In this document: positions 9,240 through 17,221 of the stretch, one piece after another | Layout: each line of letters opens with the position of its first letter | Position numbering within the stretch: position 1 is the stretch's first letter | DNA from: Spirochaetota bacterium | GTDB taxonomy: Bacteria; Spirochaetota; UBA4802; JAGODF01 | Assembly: GCA_029974015.1 (NCBI GenBank) | Contig: JARKUF010000002.1 | Span: 1-64,000, forward strand | Direction: 5' to 3' | Length of the DNA: 64,000 nucleotides | The notes under the pieces: model-generated | What the model saw: only the letters and a program-made list of their open reading frames with translations | What the model was told of the DNA's origin: nothing | Database searches by the model: none | Position numbers and translations under genes: made by a program

Positions 9240-10433
9240 ATGAGTAAAAGAAGGTACTTTCGAACGGCAGCAGCAGCCGCCATTATGGTTTTATCCGTCG
9301 CCCTAACGTTCTCAATCGGCTTTGCCGACAAGATGCGGCCGGAAATTGACGTACCCTACGAGCCCACGCACCCCTCGGTGGTGAAGGCGATGCTTCGCCT
9401 CGCTGGCGTCGGCAAGGGTGATGTCCTGTACGATCTCGGTTGCGGCGACGGCCGGATTGTCGTTGCCGGAGTGGCCGAATTCGGAGCGGCCAGGGCCGTG
9501 GGAATTGACCTCGACCCCCAGCGTCTCAAAGAAGCGGATGAAAGGGCCAGGTCTGTAGGAGTTGAGGCTAAGATTCGCTATGTCCAGGGGAATATCATGG
9601 AGGTGGACGCGAGCCCGGCGACGGTGGTGAGCATGTATCTCCTCGACAGCGTGAACCTCATGGTGCGGCCCAAACTTTTCATGGAGCTCCAGCCAGGTTC
9701 CCGCTGTGTGGCCCACGCCTTCCACATGCACGATTGGAAACAGGACAAAATCATCCAGCATCCCAAGGCCCGGAACAACAGGATTTCCTTCTGGATAATT
9801 CCGGCCCATCTCGGAGGGACCTGGAAGTGGACCACAACAACACCCGGCGGCGCGATTCAGAACAGCATGACCCTAAACCAGACCTTTCAGGTCGTCAACG
9901 GCACCATCTCAACCGACGGACGGGCCGGCGGAGCGCTCCAGTCTCCTTATGTTTACGGCAAGGACTTCTCCTTTACGGCCAATATTAACGCAAAGGGTCA
10001 GAACGTGAAGGTGACCTATAAGGGCGTGGCCGACGGCAACACGATACGCGGGACCCAGGAGTGGAGTAATGGACAGAAACACCCCTGGCTTGCCAGCCGG
10101 GAGGCATCTAATCCGATGGGAAGCTGGGACTTCACCGTAAACGGCCCGGTCAATCTCAGCGGTACTCTCAAGCTTCAGAAAAAGGGACGTAAAATAGAAG
10201 CCTCCTACTTTGTCAAGGGAGAGGGCCGCGATGAGCGTATCCGTGACGTATATCTCTGGGGTGACAGCGTATATTTCAGGCTCCCAATGTACGGCAGGGA
10301 AAGGCTCGCCATTTTCAAGGGCTCCCTTTCGGGGACCGCAGGGTCCGGAAAGATGGCCGTCATAACCTATGACGAGTCGGGACCCTTCGATTTCAACTAT
10401 GCCTATTCCTGGAGCGCTAACAAAACCAGATAG
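9240..10433 (+). CDS. Class I SAM methyltransferase-like protein with N-terminal signal/anchor and C-terminal beta-rich extension
   Basis: VLYDLGCGDGRIVVAG motif I after a hydrophobic N-terminus; AAGGAGG RBS. Confidence 0.8.
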   Translation: MSKRRYFRTAAAAAIMVLSVALTFSIGFADKMRPEIDVPYEPTHPSVVKAMLRLAGVGKGDVLYDLGCGDGRIVVAGVAEFGAARAVGIDLDPQRLKEADERARSVGVEAKIRYVQGNIMEVDASPATVVSMYLLDSVNLMVRPKLFMELQPGSRCVAHAFHMHDWKQDKIIQHPKARNNRISFWIIPAHLGGTWKWTTTTPGGAIQNSMTLNQTFQVVNGTISTDGRAGGALQSPYVYGKDFSFTANINAKGQNVKVTYKGVADGNTIRGTQEWSNGQKHPWLASREASNPMGSWDFTVNGPVNLSGTLKLQKKGRKIEASYFVKGEGRDERIRDVYLWGDSVYFRLPMYGRERLAIFKGSLSGTAGSGKMAVITYDESGPFDFNYAYSWSANKTR

Positions 10434-10527
10434 GACTTTGTCTTGAATCTTTCTCCCGCCCCGGCTCGAAGGACCCGGGGCCGGGCTTTGCAAGTAAACT
10501 TTAAGAGGAATGCACGAGGAATGCACA

Positions 10528-11400
10528 ATGAAGAAAAGTAATATGTTAATTCTGTTTGTGGCGCTTCTTCTCATGTCGTGTGCGTACGGCATGTCGGGCT
10601 GCAAGAAGGACCAGGCCGGTGGAGCGGGCCGAAGATGGTCTCCCGAATCCGGCAAGGCCCCCCAGGCGGGCGAAGAATACGTGAATCCCTACGACGAGTC
10701 GGTCCTGGTGTGGATACCCGGCGGGGAATTCCAGATGGGAAGTGAAGACGGCGACCAGGACGAGAAACCCCGCCACAAGGTAAATATTGAAGGCTTCTGG
10801 ATAGGCAAGTACGAGGTTACCAACAAACAGTATGCGAAATTCCTTAGGGCCACCGGTTTTCCCGAGCCCCAGTACTGGGACGATCCCGATTATACCCAGC
10901 CCCCTGAAAAGCCCGTCACAGGAGTAAAGTGGTATGAGGCCCAGGGGTATTGCGAATGGGCCAATCTCCGTATGCCAACGGAAGCCGAATGGGAATACGC
11001 GGCGCGGGGAGGGCAAAACAGTGAGCACGGCACATCCAGCGGCGGTATCAGCCACGAACTGGCGAATTTCTGGGGAGTCGGAGGAAGGGACACATGGCTT
11101 ACCACGCCCGCTCCGGTGGGTTCATTTCCCGCGAACCCCTACGGCCTCTTCGACATGGCCGGAAACGTCTTCGAGTGGACAAGCTCCCTGTACTATCGGT
11201 ATCCCTATATCGGCACCGACGGCCGCGAAGACCCCGAGGCCCGCTACCAGCGCGTGATGCGCGGAGGGAGCTGGCAGTTCTCCAGCGGAGAATGCCGTTC
11301 CAGCTACAGGCGGCATTTCGCAATGCACCTCCGTTACGACTATGTGGGTATCCGCGTAGCGAAGTCGATGCAGCAGCAGCGCAGCGGGGGCAGCAAGTAA
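10528..11400 (+). CDS. Formylglycine-generating enzyme/SUMF1-like lipoprotein
   Basis: WIPGGEFQMGSEDGDQDEKPRHKVNIEGFWIGKYEVTNKQYAKFL...RVMRGGSWQFSSGECRSSYR...GIRVAK. Confidence 0.88.
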   Translation: MKKSNMLILFVALLLMSCAYGMSGCKKDQAGGAGRRWSPESGKAPQAGEEYVNPYDESVLVWIPGGEFQMGSEDGDQDEKPRHKVNIEGFWIGKYEVTNKQYAKFLRATGFPEPQYWDDPDYTQPPEKPVTGVKWYEAQGYCEWANLRMPTEAEWEYAARGGQNSEHGTSSGGISHELANFWGVGGRDTWLTTPAPVGSFPANPYGLFDMAGNVFEWTSSLYYRYPYIGTDGREDPEARYQRVMRGGSWQFSSGECRSSYRRHFAMHLRYDYVGIRVAKSMQQQRSGGSK

Positions 11401-11443
11401 GCATCAGTATAGAAAGTCGCGTTCATACTCGCATGCAAAATTT

Positions 11444-11477
11444 CAGGAAGGGCATCCCTCAAGGGGGTGCCCTTCCT
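11444..11477 (+). terminator. Putative hairpin terminator
   Basis: AGGAAGGGCATCCCTCAAGGGGGTGCCCTTCCT inverted repeat; weak T tract. Confidence 0.5.
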
Positions 11478-11511
11478 GTGTGTGCGCCCGGCAATACGCG
11501 TTCTTGAAAGC

Positions 11512-11548
11512 CATTGAGGCGGCGATCAAGACCGCCGCCTCAATGGTT
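11512..11548 (-). terminator. Putative terminator of the APC permease gene
   Basis: CCATTGAGGCGGCG-atcaagac-CGCCGCCTCAATGG perfect 14-bp stem downstream of the minus-strand CDS. Confidence 0.55.
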
Positions 11549-11576
11549 ATTCTGTGATATTACCGGGGAAACGCGG

Positions 11577-12944
11577 TTAACGGTTTTTCTTCTCCATTAT
11601 CACGTTTGCAATGTAAAAAGGAATTCCCAGTACCAGGACCGCCACACCGATGGCGGCGCCGAGGCCGGAGAAGAGCCCAATTTTCGGGAGGAGCATGATC
11701 CAGTCGAAGGCATTTTTAAGCATGTAGAGGCCGATGAGGCAGAATATGATCGGGGTGACCGGGTAGAGGGGGACGCTGAAAACCCTCTTCACGCCGGAGT
11801 CCTTTTTTCGAAGGACGAAAACGGAAACCCCTGCAAGGAAGAAGAAAAACCAGAACACCGGGGTGGTGTAAGCCACCATGGTTTCGAAGCCTGTGTTCAC
11901 GTTGATGATGTTTCCCACAAGGATAAGGGCCAGGGAGATGACGCACTGGACCACGAGGGAGAGCACTGGAGTGCCCTTGTCGGAGTTCCATTTTCCCATG
12001 AATCCCAGCACCCTGAAGTCTCGGCCGAGGGCGTAATTGCTCCGGGCCCCGGAGATGATGGTGGCATTGGTAGTGCTCAGCACCGCGAATACCACGCAGA
12101 AGGTGATGAGAGGCACATAGGCTTCGCCGAGGGTTGCTTTGACAAGGTCCTGCGCCACATTTCTCGATTCCGCCATCCCTTTAAGGCCCAGGATGTGCAG
12201 ATACGACCAGTTGACGAGCAGATAAACCGCAGTGACGATGGCAAGCCCTATTACAAGGGACTTTGCTATGTTTTTGCCCGGTTCCTTAACTTCCGCGGAA
12301 ACATAGGCCGATTCGTTCCATCCGCCGAAGGCGAGCAGGACAAAAACCATGGCCATGCCGATCCCCATCTGGGGCGAATGGACCCGGGTCGCGGTGCCCT
12401 CAACGGGCGTACCGCCAATGCCGATTCCCACGACGATGAGAAGGCCCGCCACAATGGTGACGGTGAAGAAATTCTGCGCCCACTTGCCCTGCCTGATGCC
12501 AAAGATGTTAACGATGGTCAGGCCGATGACTGTGATGAAAGCATAGATGGCGGATGAGTATTTGCCGAGGCGGTAGACTTCGGTGAGATAATCGCCTATG
12601 AAAAAGCCAAGGAACGCAATCGATCCCGTCTGTATTACCGTCATTCGCGCCCAGGCGAAGAGAAACGACATCCCCTTCCCATAGGCCCGGTTGATGAAGT
12701 AGTAGTCCCCTCCGGCGTTCGGATACGTCGTTGCGAGCTCCGCGTAGCAGAGGGCGCCTATGATCGACATTATTCCACCGACGAGCCAGGTGAGCATGAA
12801 AACCGATTCCGAGGATGAACTGTTCGCCACATTTCCCGGGAGCTTGAAAATGCCCGATCCAATGACGATTCCAATGATTATAGAGACGACGTCGAAAAAC
12901 CCCAGTGTTTGCTTCAATTGGGGTTGGCTGGTTGAATTGCTCAT
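11577..12944 (-). CDS. APC superfamily amino acid permease
   Basis: LGFFDVVSIIIGIVIGSGIFKLPG and ~12 hydrophobic segments; start set at MSNSTSQPQL. Confidence 0.88.
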   Translation of the reverse strand: MSNSTSQPQLKQTLGFFDVVSIIIGIVIGSGIFKLPGNVANSSSSESVFMLTWLVGGIMSIIGALCYAELATTYPNAGGDYYFINRAYGKGMSFLFAWARMTVIQTGSIAFLGFFIGDYLTEVYRLGKYSSAIYAFITVIGLTIVNIFGIRQGKWAQNFFTVTIVAGLLIVVGIGIGGTPVEGTATRVHSPQMGIGMAMVFVLLAFGGWNESAYVSAEVKEPGKNIAKSLVIGLAIVTAVYLLVNWSYLHILGLKGMAESRNVAQDLVKATLGEAYVPLITFCVVFAVLSTTNATIISGARSNYALGRDFRVLGFMGKWNSDKGTPVLSLVVQCVISLALILVGNIINVNTGFETMVAYTTPVFWFFFFLAGVSVFVLRKKDSGVKRVFSVPLYPVTPIIFCLIGLYMLKNAFDWIMLLPKIGLFSGLGAAIGVAVLVLGIPFYIANVIMEKKNR

Positions 12945-13089
12945 CGCGAAATGTGAACCTCCTGTCCGTGGGGATGTGTGCGTGCCGCGCAATCCTTCTT
13001 TATTGTCTGGCGCTTGGCAAGCAGATTTTTCCGGCTAATATTTTCTTGACAGCATGTACGGCCTGGCGCCGAATGTTACTGTCATCGGG

Positions 13090-13245
13090 GATTCGTATGC
13101 GCCCCGGTGCCGTTAACGGAGGAAGTCGGGTGGGAAACCCGCGCTGTCCCGCAACTGTGGTGCCGCCCCGGGCGGCCAAGCCAGGAACTCCGCTACGCTG
13201 GATATCCTCGAGGATTGGGAACCAGGCCGGCGCAGTTTCACTGGC
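13090..13245 (+). promoter_or_regulatory. Cobalamin (B12) riboswitch
   Basis: GGTGCCGTTAACGGAGGAAGTCGGGTGGGAAACCCGCGCTGTCCCGCAACTGT...AAGCCAGGAACTCC conserved core, just upstream of a TonB receptor. Confidence 0.92.
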
Positions 13246-13261
13246 GCCAGCGGCATGGGAA

Positions 13262-13288
13262 ACACACGGCCTCGGGCCGTGTGTTTTT
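13262..13288 (+). terminator. Intrinsic terminator, likely riboswitch expression platform
   Basis: ACACACGGCC-TCG-GGCCGTGTGT followed by TTTT. Confidence 0.85.
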
Positions 13289-13427
13289 GCGTTAAGACGC
13301 CGCCATCTCCCCTGTACACCGCAATCCCCTCTATCCAGTTGCCGGCGGCCCGAAACCACGCAGCTTTTTTTCTCTAAAAAAAGGACGGGCTTCGAGTCAG
13401 GCGATTATACTTATGGAGGGTAAAGTC

Positions 13428-15395
13428 ATGAAAAGCGTAAAACTTGCAGTGCTCACGGCAATGTCGGTAGTGTTTCTTGCTGGCGTTGTGTATTCCCAGG
13501 ACGAGGGGGAGTTCGCCCCTTCGTCCCGGGTTGATGAGAAAAAGGCCGTCCCTGAACTCAGGGAGGTCGTTGTGACGGCGACGAAGAGCGAAATAAGCAG
13601 GAAGGAAACGGGCGCTTCGATCACCATTATCACCGGGGATGAAATCGAGAAGAAGGGCAATAAAATGGTCGCTGATGCGTTGAAAACTGTTCCGGGGCTT
13701 GGGGTCACCCGGCAGGGGATGATGGGCGGAATATCGAGCGTTTTTATGCGCGGGGCCGCTCCAAGAAACCTGCTGGTCCTTATTGACGGAGTGAGGGTCA
13801 ACGATCCCTCGACCCCCGACGGCGCGTACAATTTCGCCGATCTCCTTTCCGACAACATTGACCGCATCGAGGTAATTAGAGGGGCAATGAGCACCCTCTA
13901 CGGTTCCGATGCGACAGCCGGGGTCATAAATATCGTAACGAAAAGGGGGGTGGGGAAAAATACCCTTACGGTTTCAGCAGAGGGGGGATCCTTCACGACC
14001 TTCAGGGAATACGCGGGCTTTCACGGCGGAGATGAAAAAGCAAATTATTCTTTTTCCCTGTCCAGGACCGACTCAAAGGGCATATCCCAGTCGGAAAAGG
14101 CCGATGGGGCCTTAAAGGCCCCCGAAAGGGACGGATATGAAAATACGACAGCGACGGCGAACATTGGAGGCGCAGTGTCCGAATCGTTCTATCTTTCCAT
14201 GGCGCTTCGCTACATCGATGCCCGGGCTGACATTGACGACTGGGCATTTCGCGACGATCCGAACAATATCCAGAGGACCAGGCAGATGTCGTGTGCCACG
14301 GCCATCGAGCATGATGTAACGGACGGCTGGAGCCATATGCTTCTCCTTCATTACATGGGGGTGCTTAGAAATACCATCGACAGGGCAGACCCCGTCGATC
14401 CGAATTATTCAAGCGACTTCTATATCGGGTCACAGCGCCGATTGGAATGGCGTAATTCCGTAAAAATCGGCAGGGCCAATGTGATCACTGCCGGAATTGA
14501 GTACCAGGATGAAGTGATGTCGTCTCTTTCGGACTTTTCCGGTTCCTCGTCTTCTTTTGGTGAAGAAAAGATGCATTCATTCGCCTGCTATGCCCAGGAC
14601 CATCTGAAGCTTTTCGATAGGGTTTACCTGATAGGCGGCCTTCGAATAACGGACCACGAGGTATTCGGAAGGCAGTGGGATTACCAGATTTCAGGAAGCG
14701 TGATTGTCCCCTTGGTGGAAACCCGGCTTAAAGGGAATTATGCGACCGGCTTTAAGGCCCCGTCCCTCTATCAATTGAACGTCGATGATGCCTTTGTAAA
14801 GGGGAACAGAAACCTTAAGCCCGAAGAGAGCAGAAGCTTCGACCTGGGGTTGGAACAACCCCTTTTTTCCGGTGTAATCGTACTTGAAGGCTCATTTTTC
14901 AGAAACAGATATCGAAACCTTATTACGGGAGAGGGGTCCCCCTACGAATATTTAAACAAGCTTGATGCCGAGACCGCCGGATATGAGGCCGCGGTGTCCA
15001 TACTGCCCATGAGGGAATTGAAAATCATCGGATCATACACATATCTGGGCGTGGCGAAGGAGGAGGGCGCCGATGGCAGGATGGGCAGAATGGTCCGGCG
15101 CCCGAAACATCAGGGGAGCATCAACGCCAATCTCTCGATTTTTTCCCGCGTCAATATCAACGCGGGTTTGATATATGCGGGAAAGCGCGGCGACCTCGAT
15201 TTTACTTCCTGGCCTGAGAAGCGAGTTGAGATGGACCCTTATCTGGCGGCCAATGCCGCGGTTTCAGTTATAGTGACGGAGTATCTCACCCTCTTTGCCC
15301 GTTGTGAAAATATTACCGATGAGGAATATCAGGAAGTGTTGGGGTACAGGAGGCCAGGGCGCGCGATGTTCGGAGGAGTGAAGGGTACATTTTGA
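13428..15395 (+). CDS. btuB: TonB-dependent receptor, BtuB-like
   Basis: Signal peptide, TonB-box/plug (LREVVVTATKSE, VFMRGAAPRNLLVLIDGVRVNDPS, IEVIRGAMSTLYGSDATAGVINIVTK); cobalamin riboswitch upstream. Confidence 0.85.
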   Translation: MKSVKLAVLTAMSVVFLAGVVYSQDEGEFAPSSRVDEKKAVPELREVVVTATKSEISRKETGASITIITGDEIEKKGNKMVADALKTVPGLGVTRQGMMGGISSVFMRGAAPRNLLVLIDGVRVNDPSTPDGAYNFADLLSDNIDRIEVIRGAMSTLYGSDATAGVINIVTKRGVGKNTLTVSAEGGSFTTFREYAGFHGGDEKANYSFSLSRTDSKGISQSEKADGALKAPERDGYENTTATANIGGAVSESFYLSMALRYIDARADIDDWAFRDDPNNIQRTRQMSCATAIEHDVTDGWSHMLLLHYMGVLRNTIDRADPVDPNYSSDFYIGSQRRLEWRNSVKIGRANVITAGIEYQDEVMSSLSDFSGSSSSFGEEKMHSFACYAQDHLKLFDRVYLIGGLRITDHEVFGRQWDYQISGSVIVPLVETRLKGNYATGFKAPSLYQLNVDDAFVKGNRNLKPEESRSFDLGLEQPLFSGVIVLEGSFFRNRYRNLITGEGSPYEYLNKLDAETAGYEAAVSILPMRELKIIGSYTYLGVAKEEGADGRMGRMVRRPKHQGSINANLSIFSRVNINAGLIYAGKRGDLDFTSWPEKRVEMDPYLAANAAVSVIVTEYLTLFARCENITDEEYQEVLGYRRPGRAMFGGVKGTF

Positions 15396-15444
15396 TCGTA
15401 TTGTTCCGGCTTCGAGCGGGAAAGCGCTTCCCCGCTCGAAGCCC

Positions 15445-16980
15445 CTATATCGTCCTGATTTTCGAATACTCCACCCTGCTGCCGCCGCTTTGCAGGGCGT
15501 ACTCTAAGTTCTGACGGGCCGCCCCAAGGGGATTTTCGGTAGATCCTGCCATCTCCGTAGAGGTAAGGCCAATGCATGGATCCAGGTTAATCCGGCCCCG
15601 GTCCATTTTTACTGTAAGGCCCGAGAGGAATTTAAAGAGGTCTTCCCCTGTCCTGACGGTCCGCTCAGCATCGGCGCCGGGAAGGAGGACCTGCACCGCC
15701 CCTTCCCTCAGGCAAGCAATATCTTCCCCGCCGAGTCGGGCCATGAGTTTTTTCGAGATGCTATTTACGGCTTCTTGCACGATGTTTGCTTCCGGGTTCC
15801 TTTCACGGAAAAGGGCAATCTCCATTACGCCGAAGGGGGCGCCTCCCTTGCGGACGGCTTTGAGAAGCTCGTCGTACTTCAGGGAGAAATAAAACCCGCT
15901 GTAGAGCCCCGTGGCTGCGTCCACGACGACGTCGTGGTAAAAGATGTACTCGCTCAGGTATCGGGCCAGGCCGCCGAAAAGTTCCCTGATGTCCTTGATC
16001 TCCATTCCTTTAAACGGCACGCCTCGCAGTATATGGACCGCCCCGAGGAGGGTATTCCGGTACATGACCGGGAGGATGATTTTTGTACCATTGGAGAGAA
16101 CCATTGTGGAAGCATTTTTCAGCTCTGTGCCGATCTCGTTCTCGAGGTCGATGACGTCTAAGTCGGGCGAATCAATCTTGATAAAGCTCCTTCCTTTCAT
16201 ATCGAAAGCCTTCGACATTCGGGAGGAGGAGCGGTCCATTATATAGAGGGACACCCCGTCGGGGCCATGCCCCGCCGAGATGGCCGTGAAGAGCTCGAAA
16301 ACGTAGTTTTTAAGGCTCTCCGCCGCGGAGGCGGATATTTCTTCTTTCTTGCGCTCCAGGTCCGATATCCCCGCTTTTCCCCGGGACGCCTTCACGACGG
16401 TGCGCTCCTCCTCAGCGGCCGCCTTTCCGGAACGGGAGAGAACCAGGTGAAAGGCCGTTCCCGCGGCGATGGAAAGGAGTACAATGAGCGCGATTTCCAG
16501 GGCAAGGCGGACCAGGTTTTTTCGGGAAAGGGCAAAGGCGTAGGATATGGTCAGGGTACCTTCCCGGAGTTCCTTGAGGACGATAAAAAACTTCTTATCT
16601 CCGTAGAAACGCACCATGGGGCTGTCTTCTTTTTTTATTTTTCCGCCCTGGATTTCCTGGGTCAGGGAATAGAACAATTCGCTTTCCCTGTCCAGGGTAT
16701 ATCGAAAGAGTGGGGTACCGGTTGTATCAAAAATGGCGAGGTATTCGGGCTCTCCGAACTTGCCGTCCACGGCGGCCTTGAATTTTCGAAAATCCCGGTT
16801 TTTAAGCGGCCTCTCAGCCTCAAACTTTTCCAGGTTGAATGCCATGGTGTTCGCCTTCGAATCGAGGCCCTTCACGAATTCTTTTTCCAGGAGTCCCGGG
16901 CGTACCAGGAGGTAGGCTATGAGGAGAACCATGGCCGTGGTGAGGGCCAAAAGAACGGATTTGAAGCGTGTGTGTTTCAC
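15445..16980 (-). CDS. Membrane sensor protein with GAF-like region and degenerate GGDEF domain
   Basis: Two hydrophobic segments; DAATGLYSGFYFSLKYDELL (GGDEF-domain start) and LGGEDIACLREGAVQVLLPGAD (degenerate signature). GTG start at 16980 preferred over TTG at 16989. Confidence 0.65.
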   Translation of the reverse strand: MKHTRFKSVLLALTTAMVLLIAYLLVRPGLLEKEFVKGLDSKANTMAFNLEKFEAERPLKNRDFRKFKAAVDGKFGEPEYLAIFDTTGTPLFRYTLDRESELFYSLTQEIQGGKIKKEDSPMVRFYGDKKFFIVLKELREGTLTISYAFALSRKNLVRLALEIALIVLLSIAAGTAFHLVLSRSGKAAAEEERTVVKASRGKAGISDLERKKEEISASAAESLKNYVFELFTAISAGHGPDGVSLYIMDRSSSRMSKAFDMKGRSFIKIDSPDLDVIDLENEIGTELKNASTMVLSNGTKIILPVMYRNTLLGAVHILRGVPFKGMEIKDIRELFGGLARYLSEYIFYHDVVVDAATGLYSGFYFSLKYDELLKAVRKGGAPFGVMEIALFRERNPEANIVQEAVNSISKKLMARLGGEDIACLREGAVQVLLPGADAERTVRTGEDLFKFLSGLTVKMDRGRINLDPCIGLTSTEMAGSTENPLGAARQNLEYALQSGGSRVEYSKIRTI

Positions 16981-16983
16981 TGA

Positions 16984-17105
16984 TGGCAACCTCTAAAAAT
17001 CAGGTTTTCCCGCCCGCCGCAGGCGGGCGGGAAAACCTGAGTGCTGAGTCTGTTTGTAGTTGTAATTTATGGGGACCTGACAATTTGATTTTAAAAGGAC
17101 CCCCG
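16984..17105. repeat. Composite palindromic repeat, copy 5 (GC hairpin + AT module)
   Basis: TCAGGTTTTCCCGCCCGCCGCAGGCGGGCGGGAAAACCTGA (17000-17040), then spacer and ggggacctgacaatttgattttaaaaggacccc. Confidence 0.85.
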
Positions 17106-17221
17106 ATGTCCGTTTCCCGTGTTTGAAAATGCCCGCTTTCTTTTACTATCGGCCGACGAAGCCGTTTTTCCAAACGATAATATGCGCAATACTCCGCTTC
17201 AGGGACAGGGGTTTTGGGCGG

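Noticed and set aside
11514-12557. 347-aa plus-strand ORF opposite the APC permease
   Set aside because: Antisense to a clear 12-TM permease; composition (His/Asp/Glu-rich) is the typical shadow of hydrophobic codons.
16267-16983. 238-aa plus-strand ORF opposite the degenerate GGDEF gene
   Set aside because: Antisense shadow ORF with no recognisable motif.
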